A DNA stretch of 64,000 nucleotides from Enterococcus sp. 9E7_DIV0242 (GTDB lineage Bacteria > Bacillota > Bacilli > Lactobacillales > Enterococcaceae), in the NCBI RefSeq assembly GCF_002140975.2, contig NZ_CP147247.1:3225001-3289000 (forward strand), given 5' to 3'. Below, piece by piece: positions 17,628 through 27,178 of this stretch. The translations under genes were made by a program, and so were the position numbers. Below the pieces are notes generated by a model. It was not told the origin of the DNA. It saw only the letters and a program-made list of their open reading frames with translations, and searched no databases. Positions within the stretch are counted from its first letter, which is position 1. Each line of letters opens with the position of its first letter.

Positions 17628-17656
17628 GGGAGCGAGAACGAAGTTGACTCGCTCTC
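17628..17656 (+). other. Intercistronic hairpin between ganS and ganP
   Basis: GAGCGAG (17630-17636) pairs with CTCGCTC (17648-17654), with no U run. Such hairpins usually protect the upstream message, giving more binding protein than permease. Confidence 0.55.
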
Positions 17657-17674
17657 TAGAAGGAGGTTCTATCA

Positions 17675-18952
17675 ATGGAGGCTGTGAAAACCAATGGCTC
17701 ACAGGCTAAAAAAGCGGCTCTGCTAGCCATTATTCCGGGTGGAGGGCAATTTTATAATCGTCAAAAGCTGAAAGCTGGACTGTTTTTCTTTTTCTTTGTA
17801 ATGTATCTATTTGTTTTTAAAGACTTATTCAATATGGGGATTTGGGGACTGCTCACACTTGGGACTGAAGTTCCTCGAGATAATTCCATTTTTTTACTTG
17901 CTGAAGGATTGGTTGCACTGATCGTAATTGCTTTTGGCTTGTTCTTTTACTACCTTAACATCCGTGATGCGTATAAAAATGGCGAATTGATCGATCAAGG
18001 CCTAAGAGTGAATTCACTGAAGGAAAGCTATCACGCGCTTTTGAGTGAGGGCTATCCGTATTTACTAAGTAGTCCTGCCTTTATTCTTCTAGTATTTTCA
18101 GTGATATTCCCTATTTTATTCAGTATTGCGTTGGCATTTACCAATTATGATCTGTATCACTCTGCACCGGCAAATTTAGCAAACTGGGTCGGCTTAGAAA
18201 CGTTTAAAAAGATATTTACTGTCGATATTTGGCGGAATACATTCTTTGATGTTTTAGGCTGGACGGTGATTTGGACGTTGGTTGCATCAACACTTCAGGT
18301 AGCGATCGGTATTTTTCTGGCCGTTGTCGTACACCAAAAGGAACTCCGATTCAAAAAGCTCTTTCGAACAATTCTTGTTTTGCCTTGGGCCGTTCCCGGG
18401 TTCGTAACGATTTTGGTGTTTGCTGGTCTGTTCAATGACAGCTTCGGAGCAATCAACCATTCATTGTTGAGCTTTTTAAACATTTCACCGATTCCTTGGT
18501 TGACCGATGCCAATTGGACACGATTAGCGTTACTGTTGATTCAGGGCTGGTTAGGCTTTCCGTATATTTTCATTGTGACGACCGGAACCTTGCAATCGAT
18601 TCCCGATGATTTGTATGAGGCTGCAACGATCGATGGAGCTTCATCCTTTCAAAAGTTTCGTCGGATTACCTTGCCGTTGATTCTTTATTCGATGGCACCC
18701 ATTCTCATCACACAGTATACGTTTAATTTTAACAACTTTAATATTATCTATCTTTTCAATGCGGGCGGTCCAGCAGTACCGGGTTCGACTGCCGGAGGTA
18801 CGGATATTTTGGTTTCTTGGATCTATAAATTGACGATGCAGAATAGTCAATATGCATTGGCTGCTGCTCTGACCATTTTATTATCGATTTTCGTGATTGG
18901 CATAGCTGTCTGGCAGTTCAGACGAACCAATTCGTTTAAGGAGGAGGCATAA
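17675..18952 (+). CDS. ganP: Galacto-oligosaccharide ABC transporter permease 1
   Basis: 425-residue MalF-type permease. N-terminal soluble/hairpin part (AAIIPGGGQFYNRQKLKAGLFFFFFVMYLF), several spans and the EAA loop (YEAATIDGASSFQKFRRITLPLI). The N-terminal extension matches GanP/MdxF proteins. Pairs with GanQ in the membrane. No ATPase gene is present in the operon, so a shared MsmX-type ATPase elsewhere probably drives it. AGAAGGAGG precedes the ATG. Confidence 0.88.
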   Translation: MEAVKTNGSQAKKAALLAIIPGGGQFYNRQKLKAGLFFFFFVMYLFVFKDLFNMGIWGLLTLGTEVPRDNSIFLLAEGLVALIVIAFGLFFYYLNIRDAYKNGELIDQGLRVNSLKESYHALLSEGYPYLLSSPAFILLVFSVIFPILFSIALAFTNYDLYHSAPANLANWVGLETFKKIFTVDIWRNTFFDVLGWTVIWTLVASTLQVAIGIFLAVVVHQKELRFKKLFRTILVLPWAVPGFVTILVFAGLFNDSFGAINHSLLSFLNISPIPWLTDANWTRLALLLIQGWLGFPYIFIVTTGTLQSIPDDLYEAATIDGASSFQKFRRITLPLILYSMAPILITQYTFNFNNFNIIYLFNAGGPAVPGSTAGGTDILVSWIYKLTMQNSQYALAAALTILLSIFVIGIAVWQFRRTNSFKEEA

Positions 18953-18954
18953 CA

Positions 18955-19815
18955 ATGAAGGCACATCATTCAAGTATTCAACGACAGCGTCATATAAGGC
19001 TTGCTTTGACCTATCTGCTGCTGATTTTTATGGTAGTCGTCATTATTTACCCATTGCTTTGGACGATCGGTGCGAGTTTCAATCCTGGGAACAGTCTGAT
19101 CAGTACCAGCCTGATTCCTGAAAATCCTACAACAGGACACTATAGTCGCTTATTTGCGAATGAGGGAACCTTACTTTATGGGCAATGGTACATCAATTCT
19201 TTAAAAATCAGTTTCTTCACGATGCTGCTTTCCTTGGTTTCCGTTTCAATGACTGCTTACGCGTTTTCTCGTTTCCGCTTTACTGGAAGAAAAAATGGGC
19301 TGACGTTGTTTTTACTGCTACAGATGATTCCACAGTTTTCCGCATTGATCGCTATCTTTGTGTTAGCACAAATGCTGGGTCTTATCAATAGTCACTGGCT
19401 CTTGATACTTATCTATGTCGGCGGACAAATTCCGATGAATACGTATCTTTTAAAGGGCTACTTTGATTCGATACCAAGAGACTTGGACGAGAGCGCTAAA
19501 ATCGATGGTGCCAGCAATACACGGATATTTTTACAGATCATTCTACCATTATCACGACCGATGCTGGCTGTGGTAGCGATGAATGGTTTTACCGGACCTC
19601 TAGGAGATTTTGCTTTGTCTTCTGTTTTGCTGAGAAATCCGGAGTATTACACCTTGCCTATTGGGCTGTATAAATTAGTCACGGATAAGATGGGGGCAAG
19701 CTATACCACCTTTGCGGCGGGAGCGATCCTCATCAGTATTCCAATTGCGCTAGTCTTCCTGTCTCTGCAAAAGCACTTTGTGTCAGGACTGACAGCTGGA
19801 GGAACGAAAGGATAG
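18955..19815 (+). CDS. ganQ: Galacto-oligosaccharide ABC transporter permease 2
   Basis: 286-residue MalG-type permease with six spans, EAA loop DESAKIDGASNTRIFLQIILPLSRPM and the family's C-terminal FLSLQKHFVSGLTAGGTKG. Begins 2 bp after ganP with GGAGG in the ganP 3' end. Confidence 0.9.
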   Translation: MKAHHSSIQRQRHIRLALTYLLLIFMVVVIIYPLLWTIGASFNPGNSLISTSLIPENPTTGHYSRLFANEGTLLYGQWYINSLKISFFTMLLSLVSVSMTAYAFSRFRFTGRKNGLTLFLLLQMIPQFSALIAIFVLAQMLGLINSHWLLILIYVGGQIPMNTYLLKGYFDSIPRDLDESAKIDGASNTRIFLQIILPLSRPMLAVVAMNGFTGPLGDFALSSVLLRNPEYYTLPIGLYKLVTDKMGASYTTFAAGAILISIPIALVFLSLQKHFVSGLTAGGTKG

Positions 19816-19824
19816 GGAATTCAT

Positions 19825-21858
19825 ATGAGACGATACGATTTAGAAACGCGCCTACTTCATGGAGGGGATTACAATCCGGACCAATGGCTGGATTATCCGG
19901 AGATATTGGCAAAGGATCTCGAATTAATGGAGAAAGTGAAAGCCAATACTTTTTCATTAGGCATTTTTGCCTGGAGTACGTTGGAGCCGGAAGAAGGGGT
20001 TTTTCATTTTGATTGGCTAGATAAAATCATGGACGACATCTATAAAATGGATGGAAATGTTATTCTAGCAACACCGAGTGGGGCCCGTCCCGCCTGGCTT
20101 TCTCAGAAATACCCAGAAGTGCTACGCACAAATGAAAGACGAGAAAAGCAGCTTCATGGAGGGCGCCATAATCATTGCTTCTCTTCTCCTGTCTATAGGG
20201 AGAAGGTAGGGATCATTAATAAAAAGCTGGCAGAACGTTATGACGATCATCCGGCATTGTTGATGTGGCATATTTCAAATGAATATTCAGGAGACTGTCA
20301 CTGTACGTATTGTCAGGAAAATTTCCGTCGTTGGTTGAAGAAAAAATACAAGACACTTGAAGCTTTGAACAAAGCTTGGTGGGGCCCGTTTTGGAGTCAT
20401 ACGTATAGTGATTGGTCTCAGGTTGAATCCCCGTCTAGCATAGGGGAAACGATGGTTCATGGGTTGACCCTTGATTGGAAACGATTTGTTACCGATCAGA
20501 CGATCGATTTTTACCAGCATGAAATCAAAGACATCCGTCGGTTGACACCGGATATTCCGATCACGACTAATTTTATGGCTGATACGAATGATTTGATTCC
20601 TTTCCAAAGTCTCGATTATGGAAAGTTTGCCCAGCATGTGGATGTGATAAGTTGGGATTGCTATCCTGCCTGGCACAATGATTGGGGAACAACAGCGGAT
20701 CTTGCGAGTAAGGTCGGTTTCATCAATGACCAGTACCGTAGCCTCAAGCAACAGCCTTTTTTGATCATGGAATCTACGCCGAGCGGTGTCAATTGGCATG
20801 CGGTAAATAAAGCAAAACGACCAGGCATGCATCTGTTGTCTTCGCTGCAATTTATCGCTCATGGCTCAGATAGTAATCTGTATTTTCAATGGCGTAAATC
20901 TCGTGGTTCCTCAGAAAAGTTCCACGGAGCAGTGATCGATCATGACAATAGTGAAGAAAATCGAGTCTTTCAAGAGGTGGCGGAAGTTGGTCAAGCACTT
21001 GAAAAAATCAAAGCTGTGAAGGGAAGCAATAAAAAAGCAAAAGTGGGGATCATCTTTGATTGGGACAATAATTGGGCCTTGGAAGATGCTCAAGGGTTTT
21101 CTCAACAGAGCAAGCGCTATTGCCAGACGTTGCAGGAGCATTATCGTAGTTTCTGGAATGCAGACATTCCAGTAGAAGTGATCACGCCGGCTTTTGATCT
21201 GACGAAATATGATTTAGTCGTTGCGCCTATGCTCTATTTGATAGAAGAAACGACGATGGATAAATTTGCTGCGTATGTAGCGCAAGGCGGTCATTTGGTT
21301 ACTACATATGTGACTGGTTATGTGAATGAAACCGATTTGACCTATCTTAATGGTTGGCCTAAGAAGCTTCAAGAGCTATTTGGTATCACCTTAAAAGAGA
21401 CGGATACTCTTTATCCGAAGGATCGGAATCAATTGGAGTACCAAGGAAATGTTTATGAAATTCAAGATTATTGCAGTATTATTCAGCTTAAAGGAGCAGA
21501 AAATCTGGGAAGCTACACACAGGATTTCTATGCACAGCAGTCAGCTGTGACGAAGCACAAGGTTGGAACAGGCACTGCCTACTTCATAGGAGCAAGAACC
21601 CAACAGGATTTTTTGAAGGATTTCTATGGGACGTTGATAGAGGAGCTGGATCTGACCAATCCTTGGATCATAAAAGGGCATCCTGATGTTTCTATCCAAG
21701 CCCGTGATTTTGACGAAGAAAGCTTTTACTTTGTCATGAATTTTTCTGAGAAAGTACAAGTCATTGAAGTAGCAGAGGAACGGACTGATTTACTCACAGG
21801 AGAAAGAACAGGGCAGACGATTCAATTGCAGCCGTATGGTGTGAAAGTATTACATTGA
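19825..21858 (+). CDS. ganA: Beta-galactosidase, GH42
   Basis: 677 residues, normal for GH42. N-terminal LLHGGDYNPDQW, acid/base Glu at about residue 153 (HISNEYSGDCHCTYC) with the zinc-binding Cys cluster, nucleophile Glu at about residue 316 (LIMESTPSGVNW), then the trimerisation and small C-terminal beta domains. It lacks a signal peptide, so it splits imported galacto-oligosaccharides in the cytoplasm. Last gene of ganSPQA, 9 bp after ganQ. Confidence 0.93.
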   Translation: MRRYDLETRLLHGGDYNPDQWLDYPEILAKDLELMEKVKANTFSLGIFAWSTLEPEEGVFHFDWLDKIMDDIYKMDGNVILATPSGARPAWLSQKYPEVLRTNERREKQLHGGRHNHCFSSPVYREKVGIINKKLAERYDDHPALLMWHISNEYSGDCHCTYCQENFRRWLKKKYKTLEALNKAWWGPFWSHTYSDWSQVESPSSIGETMVHGLTLDWKRFVTDQTIDFYQHEIKDIRRLTPDIPITTNFMADTNDLIPFQSLDYGKFAQHVDVISWDCYPAWHNDWGTTADLASKVGFINDQYRSLKQQPFLIMESTPSGVNWHAVNKAKRPGMHLLSSLQFIAHGSDSNLYFQWRKSRGSSEKFHGAVIDHDNSEENRVFQEVAEVGQALEKIKAVKGSNKKAKVGIIFDWDNNWALEDAQGFSQQSKRYCQTLQEHYRSFWNADIPVEVITPAFDLTKYDLVVAPMLYLIEETTMDKFAAYVAQGGHLVTTYVTGYVNETDLTYLNGWPKKLQELFGITLKETDTLYPKDRNQLEYQGNVYEIQDYCSIIQLKGAENLGSYTQDFYAQQSAVTKHKVGTGTAYFIGARTQQDFLKDFYGTLIEELDLTNPWIIKGHPDVSIQARDFDEESFYFVMNFSEKVQVIEVAEERTDLLTGERTGQTIQLQPYGVKVLH

Positions 21859-21917
21859 AGAAATTGATACGTGTTGGAAAATAGTGGATTAAGTAAGTGG
21901 ATCATAAAGTGAAGAAG

Positions 21918-22028
21918 AGGGGGCTGTGACATAACTCATTGTGAGAGCCTATCAAAAAGAAGCGAACCAAAAAATTGTAAAATAATTTTTTGGTTCGCTT
22001 CTCTTTTTGATTTTTAGCCCTTTATTTT
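21918..22028 (-). mobile_element. 3' end of the IS1182-like element (tail cut off by the ISL3 insertion)
   Basis: Reading the minus strand from the ISL3 left junction continues the IS1182 transposase frame for about 24 codons to a TGA at 21954-21952. The end then carries GGGGGCTGTGACATAAC (minus complement at about 21920) as the likely terminal repeat. The last codons lie inside a strong hairpin (21958-22002: AGAAGCGAACC..GGTTCGCTTCT), followed by CTTTTTG on the plus strand, which also serves as terminator for ganA. Confidence 0.65.
21958..22008 (+). terminator. Strong terminator downstream of ganA
   Basis: 19-bp perfect stem with a 7-base loop (21958-21976 / 21984-22002), then CTTTTTG. It belongs to the IS1182-like remnant but would stop ganA transcripts. 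Confidence 0.8.
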
Positions 22029-22080
22029 GGTTCTATGTCAAATTGTGTTGGTAGGACAAAAAACTGAATAAAATCGAAGG

Positions 22081-22133
22081 ACTTGAAACAAAAAACAGAG
22101 AAATCTCTGATTTTGTTTTAAGTTCTTTTTTTG
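22081..22133 (+). terminator. Terminator inside the ISL3 left end
   Basis: ACTTGAAACAAAAAACAGAG pairs imperfectly with CTCTGATTTTGTTTTAAGT, then TTCTTTTTTT. It would shield the transposase from, or stop, transcription entering on the plus strand. Confidence 0.55.
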
Positions 22134-22308
22134 AAAGAAGGAAAACAGCGCGAATGATCTGGGCAGCTGGCCGGAAGCGACTTGGCAAAAAACGCCAATT
22201 CCATTCCTAAATCGAGTCAAAGCAGCTGTAAGAACTTGGATACACAGCTGCTAATTCCCGATTTTCCTATATAGCTGCGGAGATATTCGCTTATTTCTCC
22301 TGTTAATG

Positions 22309-23589
22309 CTATGAAAAAATAAGCCCTTGAATGATATAAATACGAGAACGAAAATGATAGAAATTACGGTAGCCATAAGCAACCCGTTTGATTACCTTGA
22401 TTTTGTTATTCAAGCCTTCTGTAATCCCATTAGAAAAAGAAAAACTGAACGCATTGGTAATTCCTTGTTTGTGCTTCTTGAAGAATCTCAATTTCTTTTT
22501 GAACCAGAAAGGCAGTCGGGGATCTAGTGCATCAAGTTCTTCAAAGAAACGCTTAACATCACGATGAGTAAAGACATATTTGAGAAATTGAACAGTATCG
22601 TAAGCAATACGCAAGGTTGAATCATAGCTGAGTAATTCATCGACAATGTCTGTCTGAGTTAATGGACGTTTGAATAGTGAATGATAGGGACGATGTTGAC
22701 TATCCAATTCAACTGAATCTTTTAGAAGTAACTTCCAATACCGTTTGAGTCGACGGTATTGCTTCTGTTCTTGTGGTGAGGAATGCCGAAAGGCATTCAC
22801 TGTCTTTATCCGCAGTTGATTTGATGCTCGATTCATCTGTTGGACAATGTGAAATCGGTCAGTGATAAGTTGGGCATTTGGAAACACAGTCTTAATCAAC
22901 TGATTATAGCTGGCATTCATGTCCATGACCAGGTACTTCACGTTTTCTCGCGCTTCTTTTGTGTATCGCATAAAGTGTCGGGTTAAGTGTATCAGTCGAC
23001 GGTCTTCAAGTACTTCAAGAATCTTGTTGGTTTCTCCATTAACACAAATAAAACTCATCGCTCCTTCACAAGATTTCATTGATTTGAATTCATCAATACA
23101 TAAAATCTTTGGAAGAAATCGCCAATTTGGAGAATAAGAAGCAGCTAGCTCCTCCATTAAGCGAAGGACCGTCACGTCTGAAACGAAATGTTTTTGTGCA
23201 ATCTCTTTCCTAGAAACATTTTTCTTTAAATCAAGTATGATTTGGAGACAGAGCTGCTTTGATAAATGATGATGTTCTTCAACTAACTCTGTCTGAGCGT
23301 GAAAAGTTGAGTGACACTCATGACAACGAAAGCGTGAACGTTTTAGTTCCAATAAAGTCAGACGACCATTAAACACAGGTAATTGAGTGTGTGTCCGATG
23401 GTAACCATTTTTGATGATCTGTCCTTGATTTTTTATCCCACAGTTTTTGCAATGAGTAGGTATATACGTAAGAGTTGCTTTGATGACCTGAGCCTCGACC
23501 CCTTTTAAATGTCTGTATTCAAGCCAATCCTCTCCAAAGGAGAGATGTTTATCTGTTAGTCCAAGCAATAATCTGGTATTCTTATCCAT
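22309..23589 (-). CDS. ISL3-family transposase
   Basis: 426 residues from the ATG at 23589 (MDKNTRLLLGLTDKHLSF). Zinc-finger region with CKNCG and CHECH (about residues 45-100), an HTH, then the DDE_Tnp_ISL3 core: ILCIDEFKS (first Asp), YLVMDMNASY (second Asp) and ITEGLNNKIKVIKRVAYGYRN (Glu). Full length and without stops, so the element may be active. The upstream in-frame extension to 23718 crosses the IS end and is not used. Confidence 0.92.
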   Translation of the reverse strand: MDKNTRLLLGLTDKHLSFGEDWLEYRHLKGVEAQVIKATLTYIPTHCKNCGIKNQGQIIKNGYHRTHTQLPVFNGRLTLLELKRSRFRCHECHSTFHAQTELVEEHHHLSKQLCLQIILDLKKNVSRKEIAQKHFVSDVTVLRLMEELAASYSPNWRFLPKILCIDEFKSMKSCEGAMSFICVNGETNKILEVLEDRRLIHLTRHFMRYTKEARENVKYLVMDMNASYNQLIKTVFPNAQLITDRFHIVQQMNRASNQLRIKTVNAFRHSSPQEQKQYRRLKRYWKLLLKDSVELDSQHRPYHSLFKRPLTQTDIVDELLSYDSTLRIAYDTVQFLKYVFTHRDVKRFFEELDALDPRLPFWFKKKLRFFKKHKQGITNAFSFSFSNGITEGLNNKIKVIKRVAYGYRNFYHFRSRIYIIQGLIFS

Positions 23590-23732
23590 AGAGGAACAAC
23601 CTTTCTGATGATGTGTGGTTTTTGTCGATTTCATTTTATCAGTTTGTTGTTCCTTTTTTGTGCTTAAACACTTAAAAAGTGTTGGTAGATTTTCCTTAAG
23701 GATTTTCCACCAACACAAAATATTGTAGAACC

Positions 23733-25286
23733 TTTATTTTTCTCTCTAACAGCCAGTTTCATCATATTTAATGCCATGACAACGATGCCTGATTCCTTTC
23801 GGACGTTCGCCAATCCTCGAACATGGTATCGTGTGAAACCTAAACAAGCTTTCATACTTCCAAAAACAGTCTCCACATCAATCTTTCGACGCGCGTAAAT
23901 CTTACCTGTTTCTGAAGTTGAAAGCAATTCTCTTTGTTTTGCCTTAAAATATTCCCACGAAGGATTGACCGTAATCTTTCTTCTGTTTCCTTTTCGAGTC
24001 AAAGCTTCTGGAATCACCCGTTTATTCTCATCATACTTCTCTGCTTGGTATTCTTTGAAATCTCGTACAAATCCCTCTTTATCAGGACGTTTTCGATAGG
24101 CATTAAAATTGAATCGAACTCCTTTGGAGTCAATGTAATAGTCTTCTTCTGCATGATACATCCAGTTCATTATTTTTCGTTCATCCGTTTGCCATTTACG
24201 ACTTTTTTCTTTGCGCATTGTCCCATAAGGGATCAATGCAGTATGTGTCGATAACTCATCCTCCAAATAGCGATAGTTTCTTTCAGAACCGTAGCCGGCA
24301 TCTGCTACAAGGTATGTCTTCTCTTGTTCAGCTATGTTCATTCTTTCCAACAATGGAATCAGTGTTTTTGTGTCTGTTGGATTTTGATAAACGTCATAGC
24401 CTAACACAAACTGGTTACAGGTCGCAATTTGTAAATTATAGGCAGGTTTTAATTGACCATTTCTCATCGGGTCTTCTTTGACTCACATAAAAGTAGCCCC
24501 ATAATCTGTTTTTGAATAACTATTTCGAGTACCACAAATAGACAGTCGAGTTTGGTGTTCAACCATCCTTTCACGCCGTTCTATCAACTTAGGTTTCTGT
24601 GATTTTAGTGTCCGCCGTTCTTGTTTCGCTGGGTTAGGAGAGACCTTCTTGGTCTCCTTCACTTTCTCCTCTAACTCTTCAAGACGCAGCTCCATTCGAG
24701 TAATGACTTCATCAACCATCTCTAGCGTGAGGGATGAACCATCAGGGATTTGCTTGTTTCGATAAGCTTCTTTCAATTACGCCATCATCTGAAGAATGGT
24801 CTCTCGATTCATCTGATCAAATTTAATAGTGCTCTTTTTCCAGACAAAGCTGTATTTATTCGCATCGGCTAGAATTTTCGTTCCATCAATAAACACTGCG
24901 TCATCAATCAATTGACATTTCCGCAGATAATCGACCAATGAATCCAGCCCTTTAGTAAGTAGGTTCTCTATTTCGACAGAAACCCTAAAACGAGCAATTG
25001 TCCGATAAGAAGGCAGCTGTTCTTGCGTCAACCAACGAGCCGGTAGGCTCTCTTCTGCCAGTTGTTCAATCTTACGACTACTGAACACACTACGAGTGTA
25101 GGCAAATAAAACTAATTTCAACATAGCAGCTAAGTCGTATTCTCTAGGTCTTCCAAAAAAATACGGGTCACTGATTTGAAGCGATTCAACCAGTTCATTG
25201 ATGAACCAAGCCGTATTCTCTTTTTTAGGAATATAGGAAGTAGTAATATCTAAAGTTAGTTGATTCATGTTATAATAAGTATGCAT
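23733..25286 (-). pseudogene. IS1182-family transposase, broken by two in-frame stop codons and the ISL3 insertion
   Basis: From the ATG at 25286 (MHTYYNMNQLTLDITTSYIPKK, AAAGGA upstream) the frame reads an IS1182 N-terminal domain (PYFFGRPREYDLAAMLKLVLFAYTRSVFSSRKIEQLA) to a TAA at 24779-24777. It continues in the same frame to a TGA at 24485-24483, and then as the DDE core (LVADAGYGSERNYRYLE.., VETVFGSMKACLGFTRYHVRGLANVRKE) to the ISL3 junction. There are no frameshifts. Each stop is one base from a sense codon (for example CAA, CGA). Stops in the middle of an otherwise intact frame show recent decay. Confidence 0.88.
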
Positions 25287-25408
25287 GATTTTAGTCCTTT
25301 CGAGGATTAGTGTGAAAACTAATCCATCTAGGATAAGAAGCAGTCCAATAAATAAAGCGCACACCAAATAAACGTCAAAAACGACAGGTCCGACGATAAA
25401 AAAGTTAT

Positions 25409-26689
25409 TTAGATGAGTGGTGCTAAGTCTTTTCTAACAAAATCATCTGGTAATAAACCTTCTGAAATGAGTAGTTTGGTTGCTTGTTTAAGAGCTTTAT
25501 CTTTCTGCTTTTGAATAAGATTGTCTGGCATGTCAATCTTATACAAGTCAGTCGGATTCCAAACTTCTCCAGTCGAAAGCATATGGTAAATAGCTGTAAG
25601 CATCATCCGAGCGATTGCGATGATCGCGCGCTTTTTACCTCGTCGTTTATAAATACGCTCATATTTTAAACGGTAATAGGGATGCTTCTCTTTCGCTTTT
25701 ACCGCAGCGTGAGCACACTGGACAAGTGTTGGTTTTAAATAAACGCCAGCTCGAGAGATGCGGACAGATTTCTTTTTACCAGCAGATTCATTACTACTAG
25801 GAGAAAGTCCTGCCCAGCAACATAATCTTTTTGACTGTGAGAACTGAGACATATCAATGCCAATTTCAGAAATAATTTGGATAGCTGATTGGCGACGAAT
25901 CCCTGGAATCGTCTCTAGTAGTTGAATAGCTGGTTCGTAGGGTTCAACCATTTGGTCCAATAGGTAATCAAGGAAGCTAATCGAGTGATCAAGGTAAGTT
26001 TTGTGTTCTTCAATCAGTTGAATTCGAATAATCTGTTCATTTGTAAAAGAGTAACCTTCAATTGATTGGATGAGCTCCTGTCCTTTAGGCTTCATGCTTC
26101 CATGAAGCAAGTCGAGCACATGATTCGGATCAAACGCTTTACTTGAAATCAAATAATCTCGGACTCTCTTAGAGCTGACACCAAACATGTCAGAAACTAC
26201 AGAGTCCATGGCAACATTACCAACGGTAAAGGCATTTTGAAGTCGATTTTTCTCGCTAGAACGATGACTGACTAATCGGGTCCGATAACGAGTAAACTCA
26301 CGCAAGACTCGAACATCTTTTTCAGGGATAAAACTGCCTCTTACCAATCCCATACGGAATAGTTCGGCAATCCATTTGGAGTCCTTCTTATCATCTTTGT
26401 TTCCTTTTACTGCACGAACCCATTTGGGGTTCGCAATCGTGACGTTCATCACGTCTTCAAGCAAATTGGAAACGGGGACCCAGTACTTACCGGTACTTTC
26501 CATACAAACATCGTAGCACTTGCATTCTAACAGCCAGTCTTTCAATGCCAGAATCTGGTTGTTAAAAGTTGAAAATCGTTTTTTCTGATAATGCGGCGTT
26601 AATTCGCCAGCTTTCGTGGTGATGACGGTAGCTATTAAAAAGCTTTTGTGCACATCAATACCACAACAAACGGGATAAACGACTTTCAT
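25409..26689 (-). CDS. IS110-family transposase (first copy)
   Basis: 426 residues. DEDD RuvC-like N-terminal domain: CGIDVHKSFLIA (Asp), VCMESTGKYW (Glu), NKDDKKDSKWIAEL (Asp). C-terminal Transposase_20 domain with the GIRRQSAIQIISEIG helix-hairpin and SNESAGKKKSVRISR containing the catalytic Ser. Full length. About 490 bp of non-coding DNA precede it, including a predicted bridge RNA. Acts by RNA-guided recombination in characterised IS110 members. Confidence 0.9.
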   Translation of the reverse strand: MKVVYPVCCGIDVHKSFLIATVITTKAGELTPHYQKKRFSTFNNQILALKDWLLECKCYDVCMESTGKYWVPVSNLLEDVMNVTIANPKWVRAVKGNKDDKKDSKWIAELFRMGLVRGSFIPEKDVRVLREFTRYRTRLVSHRSSEKNRLQNAFTVGNVAMDSVVSDMFGVSSKRVRDYLISSKAFDPNHVLDLLHGSMKPKGQELIQSIEGYSFTNEQIIRIQLIEEHKTYLDHSISFLDYLLDQMVEPYEPAIQLLETIPGIRRQSAIQIISEIGIDMSQFSQSKRLCCWAGLSPSSNESAGKKKSVRISRAGVYLKPTLVQCAHAAVKAKEKHPYYRLKYERIYKRRGKKRAIIAIARMMLTAIYHMLSTGEVWNPTDLYKIDMPDNLIQKQKDKALKQATKLLISEGLLPDDFVRKDLAPLI

Positions 26690-26716
26690 GATTCTTCGCC
26701 CCTTTCTATAAGTAGC

Positions 26717-26898
26717 GGAGAGGCAGTGACTGGCCGGGGCAGCATTTAACAGAAGTTGTTAAAACAATGATTAGTGTGCGGACTCTAACGTTCCACTCAT
26801 TTGTGCTTGAATGCCCTGGCCTTACACTGGTTAGAATACTGGTTTAAACCGGAGGTTTCCTACAACTTACCTCACCGTGCTTTGTAGTGTGCCTCTCC
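26717..26898 (-). ncRNA. Putative IS110 bridge RNA
   Basis: On the transposase strand GGAGAGGCA (from 26898) pairs with TGCCTCTCC (to 26717), enclosing about 182 nt rich in internal hairpins. A -10 box TATAAT at 26911-26906 would start the RNA just before this stem. Position (5' of the transposase) and length are what is known for bridge RNAs of IS110-group elements such as IS621. Guide loops were not resolved by eye. Confidence 0.6.
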
Positions 26899-26989
26899 TA
26901 GTTCCATTATAAACTGAAATCCGCATCAGTTTTCATTACTATTTGACTCGATGAGCGGAGCGAGTCGAGATGGAGGTTAGAATGGGAAG

Positions 26990-27178
26990 AGTACGGAGTG
27001 CAATCTGTACTCTTTTATTGTACCCAAAAAACCTTATGAAATGAACTGGTTTCAGTCGTTTCATAAGGTTTTTTACTTTTAAATCTATGACTTATTATAC
27101 GAAAACTAAAACTCTAAAAAAACAAAAAAAGGCTACCTCCTACTAATCGCGTAGTTAGCCAAAATGGTATAGAACACT
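26990..27178. other. Non-coding spacer between the two IS110 elements with three hairpins
   Basis: AGAGTAC..GTACTCTTTTATTG (about 26987-27023) and AAAACCTTATGAAA..TTTCATAAGGTTTTTTAC (about 27030-27075) look like plus-strand terminators. GGCTA..TAGCC near 27131-27165 is a smaller hairpin by the second transposase's 3' end. No gene seen. Confidence 0.5.

Larger units (their letters stand above)
22029..23732 (-). mobile_element. ISL3-family insertion sequence, complete, with 8-bp target duplication
   Basis: Ends GGTTCTATGTCAAATTGTG at 22029 and the matching GGTTCTACAATATTTTGTG read from 23732 on the minus strand. TTTATTTT flanks both sides (22021-22028 and 23733-23740), the 8-bp duplication usual for ISL3. 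Length 1704 bp with one transposase gene. Removing it and one repeat restores the reading frame of the IS1182 transposase tail. Confidence 0.93.
25390..26940 (-). mobile_element. IS110-type insertion sequence 1 (ends approximate)
   Basis: Transposase gene plus a roughly 250-bp structured upstream region with a TATAAT on the transposase strand (26906-26911). IS110 elements lack clear terminal repeats or duplications, so the exact ends are not visible. It lies just upstream of the IS1182-like transposase and probably inserted into that element's 5' part. Confidence 0.7.

Noticed and set aside
20287..20862. 191-codon minus-strand frame within ganA
   Set aside because: Lies wholly inside the GH42 gene; composition is that of an antisense frame.
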